Positions 54,870 through 63,469 of a stretch of 64,000 bases of DNA are shown here, one piece after another (the stretch's first letter is position 1; the number at the start of each line of letters is the position of its first letter). The notes beneath the pieces were generated by a model. That model was not told the DNA's origin. It did no database searches and saw only the letters and a list, made by a program, of their open reading frames with translations. The stretch covers positions 310,001-374,000 of the forward strand of contig NZ_FOAN01000006.1 of assembly GCF_900109525.1 (NCBI RefSeq), in the 5' to 3' direction. This stretch comes from Allobosea lupini. Its GTDB lineage: Bacteria; Pseudomonadota; Alphaproteobacteria; Rhizobiales; Beijerinckiaceae. The position numbers and the translations under genes are program-made.

Positions 54870-55655
54870 ATGAGCGTTCTTCCCGAAGCCGACACCGACG
54901 AGAAGGCGGCCTATGCCGCCCCCGCTCTGGAAAAGGGCCTCGACATCCTCGAACTGCTCGCCGAGACAGGCGAGCCGCTCTCGACCCGCGTGATCGCCGA
55001 GCGGCTGCAGCGCTCGAAGAGCGAGATCTTCCGCATGGTCTTCGTGCTGCAGCAGCGCGGCTATCTCGAGCGCGAGCCGGGGACCGACCGGCTCGGCCTG
55101 TCGCGCCGCCTGTTCGACCTCGGCATCAGGACGCCCGGCGGCAAGCAGCTCACCTCAGTCGTGCTGCCCCTGATGGAGCGCTTCAGCGAGGAAAGCGGCC
55201 AGGCGGCCCATCTCGTGGTGCTCAGCCGGGCGCAGACCGTGGTGCTCGCCACCACAGCCGGCCATCTCGACGCCAGCGTCATCGTCCGCCCCGGCTATGG
55301 CCGCCCGGCGCTCGACGCCAATTCCGGCCTGCTGATCCTCGCCTTCCAGTCGGAGGCGCGCCGGCGCGGACTGATGGGCGAGGCTCCGCCGGAGACCAGG
55401 CAGCGCCTCGACGAACCGGCGACGCAGGCCGCCCTCGCCGAGATCCGGGCGCTCGGCCACCGCATCGCGCCGAGCCGCGACATCCTCGCAGTCACCGATA
55501 TCGCCTGCCCGGTGATCGGCCCGGCCGGCCATGCCGAGGCAGCGATCCTGGTGCCTTGCCTGCAACGCCACGGCGTCGAGACCGACGAGAGCGCCATCCT
55601 GCTCGCACTCAAGGCCTGCGCCACCGAGGCGGGGCTGCGCCTGCCCTTTGGCTAG
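54870..55655 (+). CDS. IclR family transcriptional regulator
   Basis: This 261-residue regulator has a winged helix (LEKGLDILELLAETGEPLSTRVIAERLQRSKSEIFRMV only in part, with recognition helix around RSKSEIFRMVFVL) and an effector domain with VVLATTAGHLDASVIVRPG. It is divergent from the amino-acid importer operon and likely controls it together with the DoeB/EutB-like genes. It is the third IclR regulator in the window and is not closely similar to the other two. Confidence 0.9.
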   Translation: MSVLPEADTDEKAAYAAPALEKGLDILELLAETGEPLSTRVIAERLQRSKSEIFRMVFVLQQRGYLEREPGTDRLGLSRRLFDLGIRTPGGKQLTSVVLPLMERFSEESGQAAHLVVLSRAQTVVLATTAGHLDASVIVRPGYGRPALDANSGLLILAFQSEARRRGLMGEAPPETRQRLDEPATQAALAEIRALGHRIAPSRDILAVTDIACPVIGPAGHAEAAILVPCLQRHGVETDESAILLALKACATEAGLRLPFG

Positions 55656-55793
55656 CACTGATCCGGTAAACCCACGGGCTAACCCGGAAAACCCGCGCAA
55701 TTGCCGCAGCGCCACCCGAAGCCGGCCATATACTCTCCAAGATTGCTCGCGATTTTGCCTCTGATCGGAGCAACCGCCACGGAGGAGGACGAT

Positions 55794-56003
55794 ATGGCCG
55801 AGACCGCGACGAACCCGCAGAACATCGTGATGACCGATCCGGAATGGATCGCGCTGGAAAGCATCAACGAGGAAACCCGCCGCTTCATCTTCGGCGAGGC
55901 GATGCTGCGTCTGCTTCAGGGCCGCGGCCTGGCCGAGCCCGGCGACGAGCTCTGGAAGGTCACCCCGGAAGGCCAGCAGGCACTCGAAGCCCGCAGCCAT
56001 TGA
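55794..56003 (+). CDS. Small conserved-looking hypothetical protein
   Basis: This 69-residue soluble, acidic protein contains IVMTDPEWIALESINEETRR, then FIFGEAMLRLLQGRGLAEPGD, with no known motif recognised. A strong ribosome site GGAGGAGG lies seven bases before the ATG at 55794. Codon use and the absence of stop codons fit a real gene. Function is unknown. Confidence 0.66.
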   Translation: MAETATNPQNIVMTDPEWIALESINEETRRFIFGEAMLRLLQGRGLAEPGDELWKVTPEGQQALEARSH

Positions 56004-56028
56004 TCCTCCCACGTCACTCACTCAACCT

Positions 56029-56139
56029 GGTCGTCCCGGACAAGCGGCGCAGCCGCGCCGATCCGGGACCCATTCCTGAGCCTTTCCGATAGAGCTTCCG
56101 GGATGGGTCCCGGGTCTCCCTGCGGTCGCCCGGCACGAC
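56029..56139. repeat. Dispersed intergenic repeat (GGGACCCATTCC family, copy 2)
   Basis: The core GGGACCCATTCC followed by GAGCCTTTCCGATAGAG is shared with the element at 27178-27282. It is bounded by GGTCGTCCCGG on the left and CCGGCACGAC on the right. No gene is seen here. Confidence 0.66.
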
Positions 56140-56246
56140 TCGTTCCAATGTCGGACCGGTCGGCGAGCGTCGGACGGTTGCAAGCGCCGGCCGCGCAGCC
56201 CATCTCAGCGCTACGCCAGCTCGCTCACGCTTCCGGGACCTGACGC

Positions 56247-56573
56247 ATGAAACGCCCCGTTACCATCACCATCTCGCATGCGCTCGGCCGCGAGGCGGCG
56301 CGCCAGCGGCTGCAGGACGGCGTCGGCAAGGTCCGCGACAAGCTCGGTGGCTTCGGCATGCAGCTCGTCGAGGAGAGCTGGCAGGGCGACACGCTGCAGT
56401 TCGGCGTCGCCGCCCTCGGCCAGACCGTCAGCGGCAAGATCGAGGTCGAGGATGCGCTCGTGCGTGTCGAGGTGATGCTGCCTTTGATGCTCGCCATCTT
56501 CGCCGAGAAGCTGAAGCTCGGCGTCGAGAAGCAGGCCAAGATCCTGCTGGAGCACAAGCCAACCAAGGCGTGA
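56247..56573 (+). CDS. Polyhydroxyalkanoic acid system family protein (PHA_gran_rgn-like)
   Basis: This 108-residue soluble protein begins VTITISHALGREAARQRLQDG and contains VSGKIEVEDALVRVEVMLP and EKQAKILLEHK. This is the pattern of the PHA-granule-associated protein family, whose members are linked to storage polyester granules. It stands alone between a repeat and the antiporter gene. Confidence 0.82.
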   Translation: MKRPVTITISHALGREAARQRLQDGVGKVRDKLGGFGMQLVEESWQGDTLQFGVAALGQTVSGKIEVEDALVRVEVMLPLMLAIFAEKLKLGVEKQAKILLEHKPTKA

Positions 56574-56697
56574 CCTGCGCCTCGGCACACCGTGTCGCAG
56601 CCTCGTTGCGACTTTTGTTCACCATACAAGGTTGAATTCCCCCGCCGCGATCCGCAAAGTCGCAGGCGCCCCTTCCCGCCTGCCCCACCGGAGACCC

Positions 56698-58488
56698 ATG
56701 CATCACGGCCCATTGATCGCCATCATCGTCATGGGCCTCAGCCTCGCCTTCGTGTTCGGGGCGCTGGCACAGAAGTTCAGGGTTTCCCCGCTCGTCGGCT
56801 ATCTCCTCGCCGGCGTCGCGGTCGGCCCGTTCACCCCTGGCTTCGTCGCCGACCAGGGGCTCGCCAACGACCTCGCTGAAATCGGCGTCATCCTGCTGAT
56901 GTTTGGCGTCGGCCTGCATTTCTCGCTGAAGGACCTGCTCTCGGTCAAAGCCATCGCGGTGCCCGGCGCGCTGGTGCAGATCGGCACCGCGACCCTGCTT
57001 GGCCTGGGGCTCGCTTTGCTGCTCGGCTGGAGCGTGCCGGCCGGCCTCGTCTTTGGCCTGGCGCTCTCGGTCGCCAGTACCGTCGTGCTGCTGCGCGCCC
57101 TGCAGGAACGTCGCATCGTCCAGACCGAGAAGGGCAAGATCGCCGTCGGCTGGCTGATCGTCGAGGACCTCGCCATGGTCCTGGCGCTGGTGATGATCCC
57201 GGCGGTCGCCGATGTGCTGAACGGCGGCTCCGGAGCCGCCGCAGGCGGCGGCCCGCTGGCGACGCGCTTCGATCTCGGCCTCTGGGGCGTGCTCGGCCTG
57301 ACGCTCGCCAAGGTCGCCGCTTTCGTCGCCTTCATGCTGATCGTCGGGCGCCGGCTGATCCCCTGGATCCTGCACTGGGTCGCCCATACCGGCTCGCGCG
57401 AGTTGTTCCGGCTCGCCGTGCTGGCGATCGCGCTCGGCGTCGCCTATCTCGCCGCCAGCCTGTTCGGCGTCTCCTTCGCGCTCGGCGCCTTCTTCGCCGG
57501 CATGATCCTGAGCGAATCGCCGCTCAGCCATCGCGCCGCCGAGGAATCGCTGCCGCTGCGCGATGCCTTCGCCGTGCTCTTCTTCGTCTCCGTCGGCATG
57601 CTGTTCGATCCCGGTATCCTGCTGCGCGCGCCACTGCCGCTGATCGCAACCATCGCCATCATCCTATTCGGCAAGACCCTGGCGGCCTGGCTGATCGTGC
57701 GCGCCTTCGGCAAGCCCGATCAGGTCGCGCTGACGATTTCGGCGAGCCTGGCGCAGATCGGCGAATTCTCCTTCATCCTCGCCGGGCTCGGCGTCTCCCT
57801 GAAACTGCTGCCGGAACAGGGCCGCGACCTGATCCTTGCCGGTGCGATCTTCTCGATCGTGCTCAATCCGCTGATGTTCAAGCTGGTCGACCGCTTCGCC
57901 CCGCCCGACCCGGCGCCAGCCAAGCCCAGGCCGGCAGAACCGAAGCCGGCCGAGCCCGCGCCTCTCCCTCAGCCGGAAGCGCCGGCCGCGACGCCGGAGA
58001 CCGAGCCAGTGTCCACCCCCGAACGCGACATCGCCCCGACCGAGCTCTCCGACCACATCGTCGTCGTCGGCTATGGCCGCGTCGGCTCGCTGCTCGGCGC
58101 GGGGCTCGCAGCCATGGGCGAGAAGCTCCTGGTGATCGAGGACCAGGATGACGGCGTCGCTGCCGCCCGCCGCGACGGTGCCGAGGTGCTGGTCGGCAAT
58201 GCCGCTGATCCGGAGGTGCTCGGCGCCGCAGGCCTTGCGCGGGCGAAGCGCCTCTTCGTCGCCATCCCCGGCAGTTTCGAGGCCGGCCAGGTCTGTGAGC
58301 AGGCGCGCAGGCAGAACCCGAACCTGCCGATCGTCGCCCGCGCCCATTCCCTCGCCGAGGTCGAGCACCTCAAGGGTTGCGGCGCCAGCCGCACCATCAT
58401 GGGCGAGGCCGAGATCGCCCGCGCCATGCTGGCGCTCTGCGGCAGGAAGGGCGAGGAGCCTGCTCCGAGCACGCCGAACGCAGCCTGA
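56698..58488 (+). CDS. KefB/YbaL-type cation:proton antiporter with TrkA-N domain
   Basis: This 596-residue inner-membrane protein has about 12 membrane helices (residues 1-400) with GYLLAGVAVGPFTPG, IGVILLMFGVGLHFSLKDLL and SESPLSHRAAEESLPLRDAFA. A Pro/Glu-rich linker (around 405-450) is followed by a cytoplasmic Rossmann domain VVVGYGRVGSLLGAGLAAMGE. It exchanges K+ or another cation for protons under nucleotide or redox control. The linker is longer and more repetitive than usual but keeps the reading frame. GGAGACCC lies just upstream of the ATG at 56698. Confidence 0.92.
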   Translation: MHHGPLIAIIVMGLSLAFVFGALAQKFRVSPLVGYLLAGVAVGPFTPGFVADQGLANDLAEIGVILLMFGVGLHFSLKDLLSVKAIAVPGALVQIGTATLLGLGLALLLGWSVPAGLVFGLALSVASTVVLLRALQERRIVQTEKGKIAVGWLIVEDLAMVLALVMIPAVADVLNGGSGAAAGGGPLATRFDLGLWGVLGLTLAKVAAFVAFMLIVGRRLIPWILHWVAHTGSRELFRLAVLAIALGVAYLAASLFGVSFALGAFFAGMILSESPLSHRAAEESLPLRDAFAVLFFVSVGMLFDPGILLRAPLPLIATIAIILFGKTLAAWLIVRAFGKPDQVALTISASLAQIGEFSFILAGLGVSLKLLPEQGRDLILAGAIFSIVLNPLMFKLVDRFAPPDPAPAKPRPAEPKPAEPAPLPQPEAPAATPETEPVSTPERDIAPTELSDHIVVVGYGRVGSLLGAGLAAMGEKLLVIEDQDDGVAAARRDGAEVLVGNAADPEVLGAAGLARAKRLFVAIPGSFEAGQVCEQARRQNPNLPIVARAHSLAEVEHLKGCGASRTIMGEAEIARAMLALCGRKGEEPAPSTPNAA

Positions 58489-58494
58489 GCGAGG

Positions 58495-59430
58495 CTACCC
58501 CTCGCCATCCATCAGCGGGTGCAGGTCGCGCACCATGCTCTTCAGCCGCTCGTCGAGGATGTGGGTGTAGATCTGCGTCGTCGCGATGTCGGCATGGCCC
58601 AGCAATTCCTGCACGACGCGCAGATCGGCGCCGTTCTGCAGGAGATGGCTGGCGAAGGCATGGCGCAGCACATGCGGCGAGACCTTGGCCGGCGACAGGC
58701 CAGCCACCGCCGCCAGCGATTTGAGGTCGCGTCCGAAGGCCTGGCGGGTCAGGTGCCCGCTCTCGCCGTCTGACGGAAACAGCCAGCGCCCGTCAGCCGC
58801 GCCTTGCTCGCGCAGCAGGGCAAGATGCGCCGAGGCTGCGACGCGCGCCGCCTCGTTCAAGGGCACCAGCCGGTCCTTGTCGCCCTTGCCGCGCACGACC
58901 AGGAAGCGCTCGCGCGTCGTCGCGGCCGAGAGCGGCAGCGCGATCAGCTCGGAGACGCGCAGGCCGGTGGCATAGAGCATCTCGATCAGGCAGCGCATCC
59001 TGACCGTACGAGCGCGCGCGGCGGGCGAGAGCCCCTCCTGCTCCGCCATCTGCTGGGCGGTACCGATCAGCTTGTCGACCTCGGCGACGCTCAGCACCTT
59101 GGGCAATGGCCGGCCGAGCCGTGGGCCCTCAATCGCGGCGGTCGGGTCGCCTCCCACCAGGCCCTCGGTATAGAGAAAGCGATGGAACTGCCTGACGGCT
59201 GAAAGCCGCCGAGCGGCCGAGGAGGCCTTCAGCCCGCGCTCGGACAATTCGACCAGATAGGCCCGGACATCGTCGGCCGTGGCCGCGGCGGGGCCACCCT
59301 GGCTGACGGCGAAGCCGAGATAATCCTCGAGGTCGCGCTCATAGGCCTCGAGCGTGTTTTTGGCCGCCCCCCGCTCGGCCGCCAGCATGTCGAGGAAGCC
59401 GTTGAGCCAGGAGCGCGCCTGCTTGCTCAT
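58495..59430 (-). CDS. xerD: Tyrosine recombinase XerD
   Basis: This 311-residue site-specific recombinase for chromosome-dimer resolution has all catalytic residues: Arg158 in TGLRVSEL, Lys182 in RGKGDKDRL, His253 and Arg256 in [12 protein letters not shown], His279 in LLGHADIAT and nucleophile Tyr288 in QIYTH. The N-terminal SAM-like domain occupies residues 1-100. The gene overlaps the small membrane-protein gene before it and lies in the conserved pabBC/aroKB neighbourhood, so it is the housekeeping copy and not a phage integrase. Confidence 0.94.
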   Translation of the reverse strand: MSKQARSWLNGFLDMLAAERGAAKNTLEAYERDLEDYLGFAVSQGGPAAATADDVRAYLVELSERGLKASSAARRLSAVRQFHRFLYTEGLVGGDPTAAIEGPRLGRPLPKVLSVAEVDKLIGTAQQMAEQEGLSPAARARTVRMRCLIEMLYATGLRVSELIALPLSAATTRERFLVVRGKGDKDRLVPLNEAARVAASAHLALLREQGAADGRWLFPSDGESGHLTRQAFGRDLKSLAAVAGLSPAKVSPHVLRHAFASHLLQNGADLRVVQELLGHADIATTQIYTHILDERLKSMVRDLHPLMDGEG

Positions 59431-59594
59431 TTCTGCTGCAGCTTCGAGGGCGGCACGATCTCGACGATCTCGCGCGGCTCCGGCTTCACGAAGGTGACCA
59501 GCGCGAGCATGCCGCCATAGACCAGCCCGGCAATCACAGCCAGGAACGTCACGAACTTGAACAGCGTCGGCACGGCCGGCGATTCCCCATGCAC
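59427..59594 (-). CDS. Small single-pass membrane protein with GTG start
   Basis: This 55-residue protein (MHGESPAVPTLFKF, then the hydrophobic VTFLAVIAGLVYGGMLALVTF, then a charged tail [17 protein letters not shown]) has one membrane helix. An ATG nearby is in another frame, so the start is GTG at 59594, nine bases after the pabBC stop. Its stop overlaps the xerD ATG, so it is co-translated with xerD. The conserved-looking layout in this neighbourhood supports a real gene. Function is unknown. Confidence 0.68.
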   Translation of the reverse strand: MHGESPAVPTLFKFVTFLAVIAGLVYGGMLALVTFVKPEPREIVEIVPPSKLQQK

Positions 59595-59603
59595 CCCAAC
59601 CCG

Positions 59604-61439
59604 TTATTTCTGATCGGGGGTATCGAACGCAAGCGCGGAACCGGCGATCTCTGCAGGTTGCAACCCGCGCAGGCTGTTGCCGACGAACCAGCGCCCGGCC
59701 TGCCTGAGGTCGTCGAGCCGCAGCGGCGCTTCGCGGGCATCACCGCTTTCCATGAGTTCGCGGCGCAGCACGCCCGGCAGCAGACCGTGCTCCAGCGGCG
59801 GCGTGAGCAGCACGCCGTCGTGCTCGACGAAGATGGTGCTGCGGCTGGTCTCGGTGACGAAGCCCTGCCGGTTCAGAAGCAGGGCATCGTCACAACCTTG
59901 TGCCGATGCCTCGGTAAAAGCTCGCTCATAGATCGCCCGGCGCGTCGTCTTATGGCGCAGGAAGGGATCCCCGGCGTCGACCCGCTGCGTCGCAATGGCG
60001 ATCCGGACCGGGCCGCCTGCCACGACCGGCATCGGCGCAGTCGTGATCTGAAGCGTGCCGTCGCGACGCAACTCGCAACGCACACGGCGTTCCTCCCCGG
60101 CAGGAAACGATGTCTCAGCCTCTACGAGTTGCCCCAGCGCCTGCTCCCGGTCGAACCGGAAGCCGAGCGCCGCGGACGACGCAGCCAGACGCTCGAGATG
60201 CAACGCCAGCCGGACATAGCCACCCGACCAGCGCAGCGTCTCGATCAACCCGTAATCCCCGGCGAGATCCGTCAGCACCCGCGCCTTCAGCCGGCATTCG
60301 GCATATTCCTCAGCCGGCCTGGAATCGACGACGATCCCGCCGCCGACGCCGTAGACGCCCTCGCCCCCCGGCAGCAGTGTCGCGGTCCGGATCGCGACGT
60401 TGAAGCTGAGATCGCCGTTCGGCGCGATCATGCCGAGCGAACCGGTATAAACCTCGCGCGGCGCGGCTTCGAGCTCGCGGATGATCTCCATTGCCCGCAG
60501 CTTCGGCGCGCCCGTCACCGAGCCGCAGGGGAACAGCGCCTGCATCTGCTGAAGCAGCGACAGGCCGGGCCGCAATCGGCTCGTCACCGTCGAGGTCAGC
60601 GTATGAAAACCCGGATAGGTCTCGACGCTGAACAGCGCGGGAACCTCGACCGAGCCCTGCTCGCTGATCCGGCTGAGGTCGTTGCGCAGGAGATCGACGA
60701 TCATCAGGTTCTCGGCCCGCTGCTTCGGATCGGCGCGGAGCGCTGCCTTCGCCGCCTCATCCGCCTGCGCATCGACGCCGCGCGCTGCGGTCCCCTTCAT
60801 CGGCCGGGTGACCGCGCGCCCGTCTGCCGTCTCGATGAACAGCTCCGGCGAGACCGAGACGATGCTCGCCTCGCCTGTCGCGACCAGGCCGCCATGGCCG
60901 ACCGGCTGGCTCGCCCTGAGCGCACCGTAAAGCGCGAGCGGATCGCCGGGATAGCGGAAGCGGATCGGGAAGGTCAGGTTGACCTGATAGGCGTCGCCGG
61001 CGTGGAGATAGTCGAGCACGTGCTGCACCGCCGCCGCATGCGCCGCTTCGTCCAGATCGAACGCCAGATTGTCCAGCGGCGGCGGACAGCGCGCCGCAAG
61101 ATCTCGATCAAGCGCCGCCGGCTCGATGCGGCGGGGCTCTTCGAACAGGCCGAACCAGAGCAATGGCAGCCGAGGCTCGCTCGGCGACAGCCCTGCCAGC
61201 CGTGGCTCGAAGGCATAGCCGAGCTCGTAGGAGAGGAAGCCGGCCGCGTGCAGACCGTGCGCCAGACCGGCCTCGATGCGGCCGAATGCAGCGACAATGC
61301 CGGAGGGCTCGCTGGCCGAGACGATCTCGGCGGGCTCGGCGAAGAGCAGCGCCTTGCCTGTCTCACTGCGATCTTCCAGCAGCACGAAAGGCGACCGCAG
61401 ACCGGCGATCCCGCAATTTGCTCCAGCCACCGGCATCAC
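59604..61439 (-). CDS. pabB: Aminodeoxychorismate synthase component I fused to aminodeoxychorismate lyase (PabB-PabC)
   Basis: This 611-residue bifunctional enzyme makes 4-aminobenzoate for folate. Residues 1 to about 360 are a chorismate-binding domain with the PMKGTAARG motif (the Lys that attacks chorismate), LLRNDLSRI and PCGSVTGAPKLRAMEII. The rest is a class IV aminotransferase fold with the PLP Lys in HKTTRRAIYERA and ALLLNRQGFVTETSRSTIF. Fusion of pabB and pabC is found in other alphaproteobacteria. The ATG at 61439 (or the adjacent 61436) starts the protein. Confidence 0.93.
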   Translation of the reverse strand: MMPVAGANCGIAGLRSPFVLLEDRSETGKALLFAEPAEIVSASEPSGIVAAFGRIEAGLAHGLHAAGFLSYELGYAFEPRLAGLSPSEPRLPLLWFGLFEEPRRIEPAALDRDLAARCPPPLDNLAFDLDEAAHAAAVQHVLDYLHAGDAYQVNLTFPIRFRYPGDPLALYGALRASQPVGHGGLVATGEASIVSVSPELFIETADGRAVTRPMKGTAARGVDAQADEAAKAALRADPKQRAENLMIVDLLRNDLSRISEQGSVEVPALFSVETYPGFHTLTSTVTSRLRPGLSLLQQMQALFPCGSVTGAPKLRAMEIIRELEAAPREVYTGSLGMIAPNGDLSFNVAIRTATLLPGGEGVYGVGGGIVVDSRPAEEYAECRLKARVLTDLAGDYGLIETLRWSGGYVRLALHLERLAASSAALGFRFDREQALGQLVEAETSFPAGEERRVRCELRRDGTLQITTAPMPVVAGGPVRIAIATQRVDAGDPFLRHKTTRRAIYERAFTEASAQGCDDALLLNRQGFVTETSRSTIFVEHDGVLLTPPLEHGLLPGVLRRELMESGDAREAPLRLDDLRQAGRWFVGNSLRGLQPAEIAGSALAFDTPDQK

Positions 61440-61558
61440 GCCCTTCGCCCCCGTCGCGGCGCTACGAGCCCGACTGCGTGGCCGCGGTCAAGCGCCCCTG
61501 CATCGCACATGGCGGTACCGCGATCCTCATGCTAGAGCGGGCGCAAGGAATTCATTTG

Positions 61559-62149
61559 ATGACGATGGCGGAAACGATCGAACAGGTGGATCGCATCGCC
61601 CTGCGCGCCGCCCTCGGAGCGCGGGCGATAGTGCTGGTGGGCATGATGGGCTCGGGCAAGAGCTCGGTCGGCAAGCGCCTCAGCGCCCGGCTCGGCTTGC
61701 CCTTCGTCGATGCCGATACCGAGATCGAGACCGCCGCCGGCATGACGATCCCGGAGATCTTCGCGCAGCGCGGCGAAAGCGAGTTCCGCGATGGCGAGCG
61801 CCGCGTCATCTCCCGCATCCTGACGACGCGCGCACCGCTGGTGCTGGCGACCGGCGGCGGCGCCTTCATGAACGCCGACACCCGCGCCCGCATCGCGGAG
61901 CTCGGCATCTCGATCTGGCTGAAGGCCGAGCCGGACGTGCTGATGCGCCGCGTCCGCAAGCGCAGCAACCGCCCGCTACTGCAGACCGCCGATCCCGAAG
62001 CGACCGTGCGGCGCCTGCTGGCCGAGCGCGAGCCGATCTATGCGCTCGCCGACATCACGCTGATCTCGCGCGACGATCCCCATGAGGTCGTCATCGAGGA
62101 CGCCGTGGCCGCGCTCGACCGGCGGCTGCGCCAGGAAGGCAAGGAATGA
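61559..62149 (+). CDS. aroK: Shikimate kinase
   Basis: This 196-residue cytoplasmic kinase of the shikimate pathway has P-loop LVGMMGSGKSSVGKRL, the shikimate-binding Asp and Arg in FVDADTEIE and ESEFRDGERR, and the GGG loop LATGGGAFMN. The start is the ATG at 61559, with AAGGAA upstream; a second ATG two codons later is possible. It overlaps aroB by ATGA, forming the classical aroKB operon divergent from pabBC. Confidence 0.96.
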   Translation: MTMAETIEQVDRIALRAALGARAIVLVGMMGSGKSSVGKRLSARLGLPFVDADTEIETAAGMTIPEIFAQRGESEFRDGERRVISRILTTRAPLVLATGGGAFMNADTRARIAELGISIWLKAEPDVLMRRVRKRSNRPLLQTADPEATVRRLLAEREPIYALADITLISRDDPHEVVIEDAVAALDRRLRQEGKE

Positions 62150-63294
62150 ACGCTTTGGCTGAGGCTGCCCCTGCAGCGGAACGCATCGTCGTGCCGGTCG
62201 CGCTGGCCGAACGCTCCTATGACATCCTGATCGGCCGCCACCAGCTCTGCGAGGCCGCGCAGGTGATCGCCAGCCGCTTTCCCGGCGCCCGCGCCGCCAT
62301 CGTCACCGACACGAACCTCGCCACCCTGCACGCGCCCGCCCTCGAATCCTGCCTGCAGCAGGCCGGCGTCACCGCGACGCGCCTGACCATCCCGCCGGGC
62401 GAATCCTCCAAATCCTATGCCCGCTTCAGCGAGCTCTGCGACGGCCTGCTCGCCGCCAAGATCGAGCGCAACGACCTCGTCATCGCGCTCGGCGGCGGCG
62501 TCGTCGGCGATCTCTCGGGTTTTGCCGCCTCGGTGCTGCGCCGCGGCGTGCGCCTGGTCCAGATCCCGACCAGCCTGCTTGCCCAGGTCGATTCCTCGGT
62601 CGGCGGCAAGACCGGCATCAATTCGAGCCATGGAAAAAACCTGATCGGCGCCTTCCACCAGCCGGCGCTGGTGGTCTGCGACACCGCTTTGCTCGACACC
62701 CTCAGCGAGCGCGAGTTCAAGGCCGGCTATGCCGAGGTGGTGAAGTACGGGCTGATCGACGATGCCGCCTTCTTCGACTGGTGCGAGGTCAACTGGCGCC
62801 GCGTCATGGAGGGAGGCCCCGAGCGCGACCATGCGGTCGCGACCGCCTGCCGGGCCAAGGCCGCTGTCGTCGCCCGCGACGAGCGCGAGGATGGCGACCG
62901 TGCGCTCCTCAACCTCGGCCACACCTTCGCCCATGCTCTGGAGCGCCTGACCCGCTACGATTCCGCCCGCCTCGTTCATGGCGAAGCCGTCGCGATCGGG
63001 CTTAGCCTCGCTTTCCGCTTCTCGCAGCGGCTCGGTCTCTGCTCCGGCCAGGATGCCGGCCGCGTCGCCGCCCATCTCGCTGCCGTCGGCCTGCCGACCA
63101 GGCTGCAGGACGTTCCCGGCGGAGCCGGCACGGCGTCTGACATCGTCGAGGCGATGACCCAGGACAAGAAGGTCAAGCGCGGCGCACTGACCTTCATCCT
63201 GGCGCATGGCATCGGCAAGAGCTTCATCGCGCCCGGCGTCGCCACCGAGACGGCGCACGACTTCATCGAGAGCGAACTAGTGGAACGAATTTGA
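62146..63294 (+). CDS. aroB: 3-dehydroquinate synthase
   Basis: This 382-residue cytoplasmic enzyme converts DAHP to 3-dehydroquinate using NAD and a divalent metal. The nucleotide region ALGGGVVGDLSGFAASVLRRG and QIPTSLLAQVDSSVGGKTGIN are typical. Metal ligands are in GYAEVVKYG, NLGHTFAHALE and VHGEAVAIG. The last codons (LVERI, then TGA) are encoded by the left arm of a palindromic intergenic element that begins at 63277, so the extreme C-terminus was probably altered by its arrival. The catalytic core is intact. Confidence 0.96.
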   Translation: MNALAEAAPAAERIVVPVALAERSYDILIGRHQLCEAAQVIASRFPGARAAIVTDTNLATLHAPALESCLQQAGVTATRLTIPPGESSKSYARFSELCDGLLAAKIERNDLVIALGGGVVGDLSGFAASVLRRGVRLVQIPTSLLAQVDSSVGGKTGINSSHGKNLIGAFHQPALVVCDTALLDTLSEREFKAGYAEVVKYGLIDDAAFFDWCEVNWRRVMEGGPERDHAVATACRAKAAVVARDEREDGDRALLNLGHTFAHALERLTRYDSARLVHGEAVAIGLSLAFRFSQRLGLCSGQDAGRVAAHLAAVGLPTRLQDVPGGAGTASDIVEAMTQDKKVKRGALTFILAHGIGKSFIAPGVATETAHDFIESELVERI

Positions 63295-63354
63295 CATTTG
63301 CCTCTGGCCTGACATCAAGCGGGAAGCAAATGTCAAATTCATCAGTTCCACTAG
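63277..63354. repeat. 78-bp palindromic element, copy 1 (overlaps the end of aroB)
   Basis: Outer arms CTAGTGGAAC (63277-63286) and GTTCCACTAG (63345-63354) pair perfectly. Inner arms GAATTTGACATTTGC (63287-63301) and GCAAATGTCAAATTC (63326-63340) also pair perfectly. The loop is 24 bases. Four unpaired bases (ATCA) sit between inner and outer arm on the right only. The ends carry CTAG. Confidence 0.88.
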
Positions 63355-63369
63355 ACGATCAAAGAGTTG

Positions 63370-63447
63370 CTAGTGGTCTTAATGATTCCGACATTCGCTA
63401 CGCCGCTCTGCATTGGGAAGATGCGAATGTCGGAATCAGACCACTAG
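63370..63447. repeat. 78-bp palindromic element, copy 2 (mirror image of copy 1)
   Basis: Outer arms CTAGTGGTCT (63370-63379) and AGACCACTAG (63438-63447) pair perfectly, as do inner arms GATTCCGACATTCGC (63384-63398) and GCGAATGTCGGAATC (63423-63437). The loop is 24 bases. The four unpaired bases (TAAT) are on the left, the opposite side from copy 1. Arm sequences differ from copy 1 at several positions but remain fully paired. Confidence 0.88.
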
Positions 63448-63469
63448 CGGGAACCTGAGCGCTTCCTCC

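Noticed and set aside
57900-58040. Possible frameshift or low-complexity error in the KefB-type gene (Pro/Ala/Glu-rich stretch)
   Set aside because: The frame continues cleanly into a normal TrkA-N domain, so this is a flexible linker, not a break.
58495-59430. Possible phage or island integrase
   Set aside because: Housekeeping neighbours (pabBC, aroKB), normal XerD length and no attachment-site repeats point to the chromosomal XerD.
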